From the NCBI GenBank assembly GCA_037074705.1, contig CM073590.1, positions 39,827,895 to 39,891,894 on the forward strand: a stretch of 64,000 nucleotides of DNA, given 5' to 3'. Position numbers and translations under genes: made by a program. Source of the stretch: Zhengitettix transpicula (lineage: Eukaryota; Arthropoda; Insecta; Orthoptera; Tetrigidae). Of the stretch, positions 11,041-24,402 are shown one piece after another. The notes under the pieces were generated by a model. The model was given only the letters and a program-made list of their open reading frames with translations. It ran no database searches and was not told the DNA's origin. Each line of letters starts with the position of its first letter. Position 1 is the stretch's first letter.

Positions 11041-14000
11041 ATATATATATATAATATTTGAGTTTATTTTCCAATTCTTGAATCTCCCGTAGTTTCCGGA
11101 AGACAGAACCTGAGTGTCGTTACGTTCATCACATAGGCTGTTATAAACGTTTTAAAACATACTTATCTTAGGTTTTAGATTTAGAATCAAGTATTTACCT
11201 GATCTCGATAATTTTACAATGTATTTATGATTGTAATTTATGTACTGAAACGAAAACTTTATTACTTGTTTAAATCTCATGTATTTGTTAGTACTATTTG
11301 GAGATGTCGTTAGTATTACTTATGCTACTATATAAAACATTACATCTGTATGAAATCCATTTTACTGTAAATATAGAATGTGCGTGACATTCGCAATGGT
11401 TTGGTGGTTGACCCTTTGTTTCATCTGCAACACACGTGCGGTTTTGATTCCTGTGGAAACATGGCAGTTTTCCATGGTAATGGTTTGATAATTTGCAGCA
11501 TGCACATTTTAAAAAAATATTATGTATGCCGTTTCATTTTAGGAACGCAAGTCTTCCGTATTTTCAGCAACTCAGTGTTTTTTTTAATATTTAAGTTTAT
11601 CATAAATCAACACAACTTATAAATTATAGTATTTATAAGTATAATATTTACTCTTTTTCATAATAAGCACAGCGTAATATTTTAAGATATAAGAAGCAGC
11701 TAATAGTGATTTACGAAAGTTACACTTTACAATACTTTTTGAAATTACTCCATTTCTACGTATACAAAGTCTTCCTTTCGAAATGTGGATATTAAGAAGA
11801 CCCAATCGATTTACTTGATGTGTTATTAGGGTGTGTCCAAAGATCAGATATAACTCTTGAGTCAACAAAGTCTGATTAGATTAATTCATTATTTCCTTTA
11901 GTCCTCTTCTCTAAAAATAGGATAAATTAAAAGCCGAATTACGTATACAGATAACACAATACTATATTGCAGTACAAAACTATGAAAATATATTAATTTC
12001 TTCAAAGACAGCACGAATTGCGGCTCGTGAGTATTGTGTGTTACATCGCCCCAAGCAACAAATTTCAAGAGTATATCAATGTAAAATATTAATAAATCAA
12101 CAGCGATAGTGGTACCAACACTCTGCAGGAAATGACCCGACCCGTAATATATTACATTTTTTATTTCGTCTACAATACTGTCTAATTTTTAAAAGCAGAA
12201 TAATTTTGCACCAATTTAAGCCACATTAAAGTATTTTTCCTTGGTATATATTTTAAATAAAGTCAATTTTAGGAGCAATCATGTATTGTATGTCCTAACT
12301 GGCCCAGTACACAGAAGAGGCAGTTTGTTGAGCTTTGCGCGTAGTTCAGGAGAGTGCAACGGAATACTGCACATGCGCATTTCTTTTCACAGAATGATAC
12401 TCTGTGCTGTGGAAGGTTGACCACACAGATAGCCAGCTGGCTGCATTAGAGGGAACCAGTACGCCACTACGCTGGCAGTTTAAAGCCTTAGAAATCGAAA
12501 CAGAAATTTATACTGATAAAAAAAACAATAAAATGTTCTTAAAATTAATAAACTATAATTCTTCCTAATCTATCTATTTTCTGCAGCACCTTAGTACAAA
12601 TGCACCTTCATTACTGGACAACCCACACAGAAACAAATAAGAATAATAAGCAAAATACATATTAAAGAAAATACAAATAATAAATAGACAAATAAAGAAA
12701 TACGTATAGATGTCTGAAAATGAGAAAAAGTAATATAGGATAATATATAAACAAAATATTAAATCCGTAAACTAAGAGAAAAAAATTGTTACATAAATTT
12801 TACTTAAAAATTAATTGGGCATAATGAGAATTTTATTTTATTTAATATATTATTATTGTCTTATTACTCACAGAAACACATCAAACTGTCTCATAAATTT
12901 ACGTTTAACTAACTCATTTCAACGTTGTTATTATAGTTCTCTTTCTCATGTGAATAGTGACGAGGTCGCATCACGTATGCTCTGAAATAAATTAATTAAA
13001 TTTTGAAGGTGTTATAATAGCTATCTTATTCATAATACCAGTAATCGTAACGATAAACTAATGGATTAACTGAGTAGTGCGCACCACTCAATAGCAAATT
13101 TGTACCCCTTTAAATAATACTTTTAAGAGTTTTTGTGGAAGATTGTTAATAACTTTATACCGGAGTTATGAGTGCTGTATTGATTAAGTTAAAACCGAAG
13201 TTTAGCTGGACTAAGAGTTTGTTATCATATTAGTAACACACTTCATTAGCGAAAAACAGGTATCATTGCTTTAACTAATTTTAGACTACTTAAATGTATG
13301 CACTAGAAAAACTCTGCTGTCTGAAATCTTTCAGCGGTGCTCCTGTGTCTCCGCAAAATATTTCTTCTCAGATAGACAGTAAAACCACAGCTGTCACAAC
13401 TTCACCTCATATGAGGTATATGTCATTGTAGTATTTAAAACAGAATAAGGGAAATTCCTGTCTGCATGCTTATCCAGCTTCGTTTATAGTCAGTTTTTCC
13501 ATCTAGTCCAAGGCAATAAAAAATTTTATCTACCGGTAATAATACTTTCTCAAATATGTTCTTATAGACTCACTAGTTGTCACCAAAAATTCCACATTCT
13601 GGCTGTAAATACCAAAGTGTGATGAACATCGTTCAGCAGTTGTTTGTTATATTACATTTTACTTGTGTAGATGCAATGATGAAGCAACAGAGTAAAGTAA
13701 TTGCAATATTCGTGTAATCGTACTGATGAAATTCATTATAAAAAGAGATCAAATTAATTAACTGGAAATATAGCAGGAAAGTATGTTGTACGCAATTTAA
13801 ATTGATCAAAGTACAACTTCAATCGAATGTGTTTAGTTGAATGCATGACGTCGCGTCCCTAGCCACTTACTCAGACTCACTTCAAGAGACCAGCGTCAAT
13901 TTAATTACAGCACGGAATACCTTTACTAATTTTGTTTGATGTTTCCAGAAGATGCTGTACTGACGGCCAATCATACTTGTGATAGAAACTCATTTCTATA

Positions 14001-15069
14001 TTGCTTCCGGCAAACTCCTTTACAAAAGGGGAAACAAACACATTAATTACGACATGTGTAGTAACAAAGAAATTTCTGGAATGGTTACTCTATTAAAATT
14101 ATTAAACAAGGAGTCAATTTTAAAAATGTTTTACAACCCCCTTATTTTCATTTTTATGATAACTCAAATATCAATACGAGATATAATATTTTATGAGCAT
14201 TTTTTACAACATTATATTGCATTATTTGTCAAAGCACTTTTTCTAACTTTACTCTAACACATCGGACTTTTAATATTTTCCCTGCAACTACAATTTAAAG
14301 TATTACGTTGTTATGTTTTTAGTCTCAACAACACAGATTTGAGATGTTTGGAGATGCTACTCAGCCCAGGAACAATCCCCCACAAAATTGCGGATATCGG
14401 AGATCGCTACTCAATGGGGTGTGAAACGAAATCGGCTTCCACGTAAGAAATCTCTATCCAGCTCTTTTAAATAACAGTGAACCACTAAGGTAAGGAATTG
14501 AATAGCAATCTTTCTTCCAAACCAAATACCAGCCGTCGCCGAAAGGATTTGGTCTAATTCACTGGAATTACCAATGCCAGGTACAAATATACGCGAGAAT
14601 GTATTGAAATAATGCGTTTCATGGTTCTTTCTAACATTAAAATTAATGTATAATTCAGATAAACGATAATAATCATAAAAACATTGACCTTGATTAAAGA
14701 ATAAAATATTTTAAATTTTTTTTATATCTAAAGTTGTGTTACTTTTCCACCTGAGTGTAGGTCAAACACTGGTTAAAGAAAAACTACAGCTATGACATTC
14801 GAATATTTAAAAAACAAAGCTGACATAAGTAGCAAAAGTTCTTGGACATATAACATAATTTCTTAATATTATCTCTTACAAAATTATTGTTACCATAAAG
14901 GAATCTACTATGGAAGAATCATTTTTTCAAACGAAAAAAGTTCATGATTTACAATTGATGGTTAAAGTTATTTTGTTATGTGTAGCATTATAATAATGTC
15001 GAATATATCTAATTAATATTCATTTAAATATCTATTATCCATTTGAATTGATAAACAAAGAAAAATACC
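11041..15069. other. AT-rich DNA, no gene recognised
   Basis: Only short random ORFs (for example 80 codons at 11380 plus, 83 at 11617 minus, 92 at 13979 plus). A GC-richer patch at 12300-12490 has no identifiable content. Confidence 0.5.
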
Positions 15070-15200
15070 TGCCGATCATCTGTGGTGTAGTCAGCTTCAC
15101 TGAGGTCGGGGGTTCGTATCCCGGTGAAGGCATGGATGTCTGTGTGCGTGATTCAATCATTTCTCCGACAAATAAAAATGAATTCCAATAATAAGTCGCT
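15070..15200 (+). mobile_element. tRNA-derived SINE fragment
   Basis: A box A-like tggtgtagtcagc (15083-15095) is followed at tRNA-like spacing by a box B-like gggttcgtatccc (15110-15122). Then comes catggatgtctgtgtgcgtg, a post-tRNA segment typical of arthropod tRNA-derived SINEs. The flanks cannot form an acceptor stem, so this is not a tRNA gene. Such elements are transcribed by RNA polymerase III from the internal A and B boxes and mobilised by LINE proteins. Confidence 0.65.
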
Positions 15201-15628
15201 AATAACCTGAGTTGTTGATGCGACTGTAAATAAATCAAGAAACAAAGACCTAACCATTTTATTATACTTTCAATTTTAGTTTCATCTTTACAAAATTTCT
15301 TAATTTGTTTAAATAATTTGATATATCTATTATTTTTACATAGAATCATCCTTTATCCAAATTATAAAAGGGCATAAATATACGATCAACACATTTTTCC
15401 GTTGTGCTTTATCGACATGAATTACAGGTCTTCCATTAAAAGAATAAAATAAGACAAAGCAAATTTTAGATCACCGAATCCAATTTCTCAACAATGTAAA
15501 GGCATGAGAGATCTTAATACTCACATTTCATTCTACATCCTCGGATCATTAAAATGGGAAAATATTTCGATAATGTAGTTGCGTCATGAAAATAATTCAA
15601 TAAAATTGGAACATAATCTGCTCAAAGA

Positions 15629-15631
<3 letters not shown>
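15201..15631. other. AT-rich DNA, no gene recognised
   Basis: Leads into a long (TA)n tract at about 15632-15679. Nothing else seen. Confidence 0.5.
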
Positions 15632-15682
<51 letters not shown>

Positions 15683-16750
15683 TGTGATGATTAAAAGGAT
15701 AATAATTTATTAAATTGCCCCATGTTGTGGAACCAAAATGTTATGATTAAAAGTGAAATTATTGATTTGAAATAATTAACAAAAAGATTAAGATTAAAGA
15801 ACTTTTAATTGCCAAATATTATTTCAACAGGTGTTCATTTAGTTTTTGTTTTACAAATGATTTTCCCTAAGTTGGCACGCCGAATTCAATCAAAATTTAC
15901 AAACAAATTTTTATTTTATAATTTGTGGCGTTCAAGGTAAAATACAATCTTTTATATTTTACAAACACTCAAATTTAATAACTCTTCTTCTCATGGTCTT
16001 TACTGGGTTTGATAAAAAAGAAAAATCAAGATTAAAAACTAAATAATTAACAATTCAAACAAATTGAAACGAACGGAATACGAAATGTAACAAAATGAAA
16101 AGAAACGTAATCTGACTATACTCTTAATTACCGTTTACAGAATTTAATTATATTGGTTTGTACTTACTAATGTTCTGCTGGTACCAGACTTTACGTTTTC
16201 GAAGCTTGGGGACACAATTCACTAAAAGTTCATTAATCACAGACTCTACACTTGAACAAACACACGGTTGTATTTCTTGGATTATTCCTCCAGGAACTCG
16301 ATTATCTGCAACTCTGGTCAACCGTCGGACGTATTAAATTTCAATGCCCTTTTGCGGAAAATGTTATTTTGGAGCGCGTATGTATCTTAACGGGGCGCTA
16401 AACCTTTTGTTTCAGCTTTGTAAATTTTTATATAACTTGTCTCTCCGTCAAGATCTCTTTATACAAATGTGATGATTAACATATAAGTCTCGCAGTTGAA
16501 TTACTAAGCTTGAACCACGCTGTTCGTACACTTAAATTCTGCTCCCTCTTTCGACCATAAGATTCGCCAGACTTCAACCAATTGACCTTCCGTACTATGC
16601 GCGCAGTTCACAACAAAGCTAGCCGACAAAGAGCTTGCCGTCATTGTTGTCCTTTAAGAATTTGTACCGCTGAACAATTCATTATAATTTAAACAATTAG
16701 TGGCCTTCTTAATTCATATATATATATATATATATATACATATATATATG
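15632..16750 (-). mobile_element. TA-flanked LTR-like unit (family D copy 1)
   Basis: Bounded by TA microsatellites at 15632-15679 and 16716-16750. Read on the minus strand it ends with TTTTGGTTCCACAACATGGG (15719-15738), which resembles a tRNA-Lys-type retroelement primer-binding site, then about 40 bp, then TCATCACAATA and the TA tract. An internal block, aaacccagtaaagaccatga (about 15990-16010, minus), matches aacccagtaaagaccttga in the 22.47-kb copy. There is no ORF. The best reading is an LTR plus short leader of a retrotransposon, with its termini embedded in TA repeats. Confidence 0.5.
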
Positions 16751-17283
16751 AATGTGAATTAATCATATCTAACTGTTAGCTGATAATATTTTCCCTATAT
16801 GGAAAACAATTCCAATACTATTTATCTCCGAAAAATATTTCCTTTTCATTTCAAATCTTGAAAATATTGTGAATTTTAATATTTATAAGTGATGGATAAA
16901 TGATATAAATGAGAAGAAGGTTGACCTGTAGTGTTGAGTTGGAAAACAGTAACTCATGAATTGTAGGAGTGGTATCCCCAGGGCTGAATTTAATAGGACT
17001 GGGCTTGTAAAGGGCACTTAAGGTCATGCCCGAAGCTCTGCTTTGTAATACTAACTCAAAACATAACTGTAGTTTCACATGTTCTTAATAAATCTGGTCT
17101 CATTATACTACCACCTAAAGTTTAAGTTGATGTTTTTCTTTAAAAAAAGAGAGGGGGGATGGGAATGTGTCTCAAGCTTCTCTGAACGTAAATGATTTAC
17201 GTTTAAACGCTGAATTAAATAATTTTGAAATAGTCTCAAGATGTTTCTTACACAAATCAGATTCATTTAACATTATATTCAAG
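16751..17283. other. AT-rich DNA, no gene recognised
   Basis: The 75-codon minus-strand ORF at 16851-17078 looks random. Nothing else seen. Confidence 0.5.
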
Positions 17284-17298
17284 CCCCCCCCCCCCCCC
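17284..17298 (+). repeat. (C)15 homopolymer
   Basis: Fifteen consecutive C residues in otherwise AT-rich DNA. Its length is likely polymorphic or partly a sequencing uncertainty. Confidence 0.95.
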
Positions 17299-17344
17299 AA
17301 ATTACGCTGGTATCATTATCCATGACTTACACTCGAGTGGCGAA

Positions 17345-17475
17345 AATAAGGGAGACATTATTTATTGCAAGAAATGTGGATGGAAAAAATGTCGGCCGGG
17401 CCGGGAATTGAACCATTTAGAAACTGGGTGGGTGCTCTTAGCTTGCAGCTAGTCTTAGTCGAATACGGATCCGGT
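17345..17475 (-). mobile_element. tRNA-derived SINE fragment
   Basis: On the minus strand, agctgcaagctaagagcac resembles a D-arm/box A region (compare AGCTnnnnGGTTAGAGCAC). About 20 bases later comes the box B-like tggttcaattcccgg (17403-17417 on plus), then a GC-rich stretch and a T-run tail. The pattern is that of a diverged tRNA-derived SINE. Acceptor-stem pairing is absent. Confidence 0.6.
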
Positions 17476-20340
17476 AAGCGAAAAAAATAGAAATATGCTA
17501 CAATTTCCTTCCTTTGCAAAATTTTTGTTACACGAATATTCTTAGTCATCGATCATGGGAAATCGCTCTGTAGGAGCAGTATACTTTAGTAACAATGTTA
17601 TTACGCGAATAGAATCGTTTAACAAATAAGATGGATATTTAAGTGTCGATTTGTCAATCCATTGTCGTGTGATAAAAAATCGCGGGAGTACTCGTAAATA
17701 TCACAACACTTATTTACTATTGGATTCCCGCTATAGTGCGCGTCTCATTTTTTGGTCACGTTTGTGCTGGTACCACTTCTTGTCCACTTTAGATAGTGGT
17801 GGTGTATGTGTTTATTTTGCTGCACCTTCACTCTCTCAATCTGCGACACACGCCGTCGATGCTGACGCGTGTTATAGATGTTATAGAGTATAATGGGCGA
17901 GGTGAAAGAGCTTATAGCCACTGATAGATGCAGATTGTTTCCGATATTTTTATAATGTCAAATAGTCCGTTTCAATGAGTAATTTGAAACTAATTTTCTA
18001 GGTATGCTTCATAGTATTTCACATAAAAACATTTTTAAATAATAGCGTATATTAATATATGAAGGGTTATTCCTCTACAAATCTTTGCGTGTTGATTTTT
18101 TTCACTTCTGATTTTCGCAACTTTTGTTTGTAAGTCTTTTTGTGCAGAGGCTTTTCTTATTCATGAGATTCTTTTCAGGAATTTTCCAAACCACAGAGTA
18201 TACATGAATTCGTTGGATGAGCGATAAACGGATCACTATTTCAAACTCTTTGACTTTCTGCCAGTTTGTATGAATAAAACAACACGCCCTCTGTAGTATA
18301 AATATATAATTTTAATATGTTTTGCAAAAGAAATATCATCAGAAAATAGTTTTACTTATGTGTTTGTATTTTTTATTTTGGCAGCAGTTCACACAAAATT
18401 ATTAGGCCTGTGGAATTCTAAGCACGTTTTCGTTTCTTGTTATTGTTCTCTTTACAGAGCAAGAACAATATCATAGTTTTATTATTCACAATGGTATTCT
18501 ATGAATATAATTTGAAGGGTTTTCTTTCGTAAAATATGATAATATAATACTGAAAACATAAACACAGTATATAACTAACTAAAGAATTAAACGAAATTGT
18601 AACAATATAAGTTAACAAGTAGCTAATTATATTTTACGTACCATAGATGTACGATTCAATTGAAGAAAACGTGATAGAGACGTAATCTATATCCGGAGTT
18701 CCTGACTGGGTCGGTGGAAGATTCAAAATAGTGGTCTATTGGATACCGATGATAATTTATTATTTTTTAAAATTATATTTAATTTTTGGGGTATTCAATT
18801 ATTGGTTAATAGTATCCGTTTAATATGTATAATATTAATTGTGTGATCGCACATTGAAAGCTGATTGTCGTCGCTTTTGTATATACGCAGAACTCGGGCG
18901 TAGGGAGAATTCGAAAAAAAACGTCAAATCACTGAACCATTATTTTAATTTTTTTACTTGGTTGAGGCAGGATTTAGTAACGTTAATAACTTATTAAGAA
19001 AAACGAGAAATTGAAAATGGTAATTGACGGATATTATCAATTAATTTTAATCCTAATACGGAAAGTATTACGGAAAAGTATCAACATCAAATTAAATTGT
19101 TGGAAATTTATTTTATTTTTACATTTATCAATAAATTGAAATTTTTTTAAAAAAATATACATATTTATATTTGATATATTAAATAAAGTTTTGTCCTTAC
19201 CACTCCAATTTAATAAATGGCAATATTTATTTATTATAATAAAATAATTTATGGTGTCTATTGGAATAATAAAAGTTATGAAAAAGGGGTCGAAGTAAGA
19301 ATAGGGTTGACAATTCAAAATACAGTAAATTAGTTTCCATGAGAGAATATTTATATTATTTGAAGTATTAATCGTGGGTTACGTTGTCTGAATTAAAAGA
19401 ACGAAGAAGGGAAAACAAAGATGAAGAATAGAAAATTAACAAAAAAGGACAGGAAACAAAAGACTATAATATCGATTCGGATGCAACATGTGCCGATAAG
19501 TGTCTTTCTAAGACGAAAACGAATTTAGTAATTCTACAGTAACATGGGTATTCAGAATTCTTATGATTGTGCCTTTCTTCTCTGAGGACGAACAGAGGTT
19601 TACTTCCTGTTGGAAACGCGATCATTTCTACTCTCCTCTAATTCTATACTATATTTATCATGAACAGTTATATTTGTCTAACTTCTTACACAATAAATGA
19701 AAAACATCATCCTTTTAGTCAGACGCTTATAATGAAAATTTTAAAACGTTTTAATAAAACAGACACGACGTTTCATCCGTAATTTTTGGCGTATCTTCAC
19801 GTGTTGTTTTCAGACGAATAGGTGAATGTTTTTTTAATATATTTATCATTTCTTCTATTTCATTTATACAAAATTTGTCGTGTAACATGTTTATTGTCTC
19901 TCATATTGATTTTTCCCGTGTTCTTCCTATTACTAGTTTTCCTCGTTTATTATCTATTGTTAATAATAGTTTTCCTTTCTTTGTTCTTTCTGCTCAGAGG
20001 ATGTTATGTCCTATCAAGACTATGAATACTGTTCCTACACCATTCTCAAATAACTGGAATATTTTGGCATACAGATTTAACGTCTGATTCAATTAATAAG
20101 TTTTTTTTCCTTTCATATGTAATTTTTTCTCATATTGAATTCATCTGGAAACATATGTCGTATAATTTATTTCAGAATATTTTGTGACTGATGTTGCTTA
20201 CAATTACGTAATAATTTAATTTACAATAATCTGTTTTATTAACGTATATATAGCAATGACGATATTGTTTATAATATTACACACAGATAATTTTTCACTT
20301 TACAATAACTTTTGCACCTTTTTTTTTCTGACTCACTTAA
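17476..20340. other. AT-rich DNA, no gene recognised
   Basis: No supported gene. A segment at about 19735-19812 read on the minus strand (gaagatacgcc...gatgaaacgtcgtgtctg) looks like a retroelement 3' tail of the CTGAAGA/GAAACG type seen elsewhere in the window. Confidence 0.45.
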
Positions 20341-20526
20341 TTTCAGCAGAGCTGCTGATTTTTAGCACTGATGAATAATATGATTATTCCTGAACGTATG
20401 CTGAATTCGTTCGCCGAATGGAGCATGCTCTGATAATCCGCTGACAATAAAGAGTAACGGAGGGGAAAGTAAAATCCCAGAATCTTGCAGCATATTAAAA
20501 CTGAGAAGCGTGATGTCTTTGAGCAC

Positions 20527-20690
20527 AAACATAAAAGTAACATTTCTGCTCCGAGAATTGTTTTATGGCGCGCTGGAGAGTGAGAGGGAGTGCTCCCGCA
20601 GACTTAACATTTCCATAAATCAGGAGGAACATTGATAGCGGCTGAGCTCGATATGGGTGTTTTATGAACGCAAGACATAAAAAAAGCACA
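20527..20690. promoter_or_regulatory. Cluster of TTTATG/CATAAA sites (speculative)
   Basis: Five CATAAA/TTTATG motifs occur in about 155 bp: 20530-20536, 20561-20568, 20613-20620, 20661-20667 and 20675-20682. The host segment is GC-richer than its surroundings and has no ORF. Caudal and Abd-B-type homeodomains bind TTTAT(G/T/A) cores, so a developmental enhancer is one explanation. Chance clustering remains possible. Confidence 0.25.
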
Positions 20691-22413
20691 CCCTGCAGGC
20701 AGCCCGTCATAGCTTGCAGCTGACTCAATCTCCATACACACGGCATGCCGATGCCGACCCGGAGATTTATCGTCCAAAGAATTCCTCAGTCCTCATTTGT
20801 CTGGGTGTTCGGTGCGTTTACGACCAGAAGCCAGGTTTATCTCCTCGCCCGAGCGTACGTTACGCCCGTAATTGAGATGCTACTGACAACTTCAACAATC
20901 TCCGCCGTAGGTTGCTGTAAAGAGGAACGGGAAGTGGTTTGCGGACTTCCTAATTGATACGAAACCATAAATATTTTATGTTGCTCTTCGAAACATATTT
21001 TATGCTGACACATTTGTAGAAATTTGTTGCAACATTTCCAACAGACGGTTACAATTGTTTGGTAGTGGAGCTTAAAGATTTCTGAAATCCATTATCGTTC
21101 GTTTAAACCAATTTAGCGGAAAATTTATGTCAGCACAACTGCCGACTGTGACAATTTATCATGAAGACTTTTCCCACAAACAACCGTAAAATGAAAGGAC
21201 GTTTTGATACATAGTTTACAAAACTAAACTATGGAAATAGAAAATAAAAAAGTGCACAATATTTAGTTCCTTTTGTTGGAACTTCCAGATATGGACGAGT
21301 ATGAAACAACAAATACATTTTCTCCAAAATTCTATTATTTATTGAAATTACAGGAAACAAATTATATTCATACTAATAGAGTTCTTCTATACCAAAATTT
21401 GTTATTTTATATATGACCATCTGAGGAGATTCCAATAAAAGGAACAAAATTCAGTGTACATATTTATTTGATTAAATCGTTGCAGATATTTGGCTGGTTT
21501 ACTTATTTATAGAAGTATACAATAAAGATATCTGTTCCTTTCTTAACATTTTCCTAGATTTAGAAAAATCATCATCATATTTTACCACAAATTTTGAATA
21601 CGTTCATTTGAAATCTGAGATAAGTATTGAACTATAATTGTTTAATAAATATTTAGTTTTTTTCGATACCATTACTTGTACCGACATTTTATTTAGCTAA
21701 TAAGCTGCTTAATAAATCCATTTGACATTTTATAATCATAAAGTACTATTTTTAATGTAATTTTGTATAATGTAATGTCTTTCATGTTTCACAAACATTA
21801 CAGTTACAAAAGCGGAATGCGTCCATCAAGGAATGTTGGTGCAAGCTTGTCATGCCTTCTGAAATGAAATAAACATATTAATTACACTGTATGAATAAAA
21901 TCTCTTATGAATACTGGAACGACCTGACGGTTTGTTATATTTGATTTTATTGCTACACAATTAACTCGTTTCAATACTTTCCCACCTTTTATTTCATTAA
22001 TTTCTGAATTATTTATTAAAATTCTCCTATAACAGAGATACGATATAGAACTAATTTTTTCTTCCAAGCATGTTTCAGTCCAATGATAAAACTAATAAAT
22101 GAAATAATTATAATTATTTATTACCTCTTCAGATAACGTATCTTAATACAGTTCATTTAAGCGTATTTAAAGGGCATTTAGATTTTTCACATATTTCACA
22201 TATAGTATGATATTGTGCGTAATATTAGCATGGTAATAATACATTTATATTAATATTAATTATTTTTCTTGGATCCATTAATCAACTATTGATGAAATGA
22301 GATAAAAAACAAAAACCTTAAATTAGGTTAATAAGAAAATAAATAACTTATGAAACACGAATATAAACTGAGAACAATAAAACGTGCACATTAAACTGTA
22401 AATAAACTAAATG

Positions 22414-22415
<2 letters not shown>
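20691..22415. other. No gene recognised
   Basis: GC-moderate DNA to about 20960, then strongly AT-rich. The short ORFs at 20745-20957 (plus) and 20495-20746 (minus) have no recognisable domain. Confidence 0.45.
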
Positions 22416-22474
<59 letters not shown>

Positions 22475-22720
22475 AATAACCCAGTAAAGACCTTGAGGGT
22501 ACCGAGTCCAATTATTTAAAATGTATTCTAGGTAAATAAAATTGTTTTGATTTATAAAATTTCATCAGATTTGTGTAATTGAAAATTGTGTTTTAATAAA
22601 TGATAATTGTTTGTTTAAATTGGAATTTTATTTGAGGTATTACATAAAATGGTTACCACAACGTGGGGCAAATTTCATTAATCAAAAATTTATTAGTGTT
22701 TATTACAATATATATATAAT
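22416..22720 (+). mobile_element. TA-flanked short LTR-like unit (family D copy 2)
   Basis: A (TA)n tract of nearly 60 bp (22416-22472) leads into ttgtaataacccagtaaag. The unit ends 240 bp later with gtgtttattacaata followed by a second TA tract. The ends are therefore an inverted repeat, ATTGTAATAA. Near the right end lies TGGTTACCACAACGTGGGGC (22650-22669), which shares CAACGTGGGGC with the complement of insect tRNA-Lys(CUU), TGGCGCCCAACGTGGGGC. No coding capacity. It is a compact example of the architecture seen at 15.7, 30.4, 39.5, 46.1 and 63.9 kb. Confidence 0.55.
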
Positions 22721-23650
22721 GATAATTTAAATTTATTTATATTATTGATTGTAGTTGGTCGCAAACGGCCTCTGTCGTTATTATGTCAGTATATTCAACA
22801 AAATTATCAGTTCTTGAAGGTTATGATGTTTAATATACATATATACAGAATAAGAATTAATGGGTAAAAAATTTATTCCATTTGGAAGTCTGATTTATTT
22901 ACGGTCTGAAATAGAGACCGTCGAATTCAATTTTAGTCTACACGTGCCATCTTATCATAACGTCTCTTCCGCATAGCGGACCTAAGTGGGCGCAGCTGTA
23001 AGAACGCTGAGTCTATTGAAGTCAGCACTTTAAGGTGCCGTGTGCAGCAATGCTCATGGCAGCAGAAATCTCCCTCTCTGTAAGAGCTCTCATTGGAGAC
23101 TTAAAATCATCAGGGAGGGGGAAAGGAGACTTCGAATTGTTCAGAGTTTCTTGGGAACGGCAGTCGTGATCCAACCTCCAGACGGGTCGGTGGCTCCTGG
23201 TGCTATCTTCCAGTTTGTCTTACTTTATTTTATTTCTAACTATTAAATCTCTTTATTCTTCATCAACTCTTATTTGACTGAAGTGCAGCGAAACACCAAC
23301 CACTACGCCTAGGTTCAATTAGTTGAACCCGAACCCTCACGTTACCGACTTTCGTATTTCCTGTTCTTAATTCTTCTTTTATCCTCTAGATTGGTAGCCA
23401 GGTGAGCTAACGGAGGTATAGCTCGGTTGGTGAACGATCTATCTGGACTTCCCATTCCCAACTGCTGGAATGTTACATGGTGGCAGTGCTGGAATGTTAC
23501 AGGACATTAGGTCTACTACAATGAAGCCTTTCTTTCAATTGATGAACAAAACTTACTTTTAATTTTGCATTGATATTACGAATATATTTTGTAAATTTGT
23601 AAGTGCAAGTGTACGACTTCCTTGTGCTCCGATAGATATTTTTATTTGCT
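22721..23650. other. No gene recognised; possible SINE scrap
   Basis: Contains tatagctcggttggtgaac (about 23418-23436), similar to a tRNA box A, but I find no box B downstream. A short direct duplication of gctggaatgttac occurs near 23463-23500. Also present is the hairpin ggttcaa-ttag-ttgaacc near 23312. Confidence 0.35.
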
Positions 23651-24402
23651 TGTAATGAATTGAAAGTATTTGCTGTGTAATTGTTAAGGCACATATGCCA
23701 ACGCAACTATTGTTGGTGTGATGCAAAACGTGAACCGGCTGGAATGTTCTAGATCCACCAAACAGGCGGTGCGAAGCTCATAAATAGACGGAACATTTTA
23801 CAGGAGTAAGTCATAAGTAATCGGTGAGATAAGAAGATCAGTGTGTTAGTGAGCCGGAGACAGTTATATCTTGGGTATATCCAGTAGATATAGGGTATAT
23901 CCAGTGCTGTCATTCTGTTGACTTCCTGGGCGTTGTGTTTGCAGAAGCCGCCATTCTGTTCGGTAAAGTAGAGACTTCGCGATTAGGTTTTGTATTCTTT
24001 TACGAAATTTAAAATTGTACGTTTGCTGATGTAAATTTTAACGTCATGTTTATTGGTGGCCCCTAAGACAAATTGAAAAATTATATATACTTCGCATAAA
24101 ATCAGGTGATTATTTCACGTATGTTTGTATTGTGTCATGTTTTGGTGATTTTGTTCTTAATTCCATAATAAATATTGAATTTTGTTTCAATATTTAACTG
24201 AAGCTTTTCCCGATTTAGATAGTAGGCGAAATTCTCTCGGGGTTCCAACCGGGTAAGTTAGTCGAAAATACGCGATTTTTGGATGAATGTCCACGTCATC
24301 ATCTTTCAGCAAACCCACACTCGGCAAATAATGTCAAATAATTGTGCATTAAAAATAATTAAATAAAATTGAAAAAAAAAATTAAAATTAGTGGTCTTTA
24401 CA
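23651..24402 (+). mobile_element. Solo-LTR-like repeat, family B copy 2
   Basis: Opens TGTAATGAATTGAAAGTATT and closes GGTCTTTACA, matching the ends of the copy at 6370-7190. This copy lacks the family A insertion and has its own middle, including a near-perfect tandem repeat of gggtatatccagt at about 23873-23907. TG...CA ends and no internal coding region suggest a solo LTR. No target-site duplication is evident. Confidence 0.55.

Noticed and set aside
22416..22472. Long (TA)n tract considered as an origin or scaffold element
   Set aside because: Simple microsatellites are common here; the only notable point is their association with LTR-like unit ends, reported separately.
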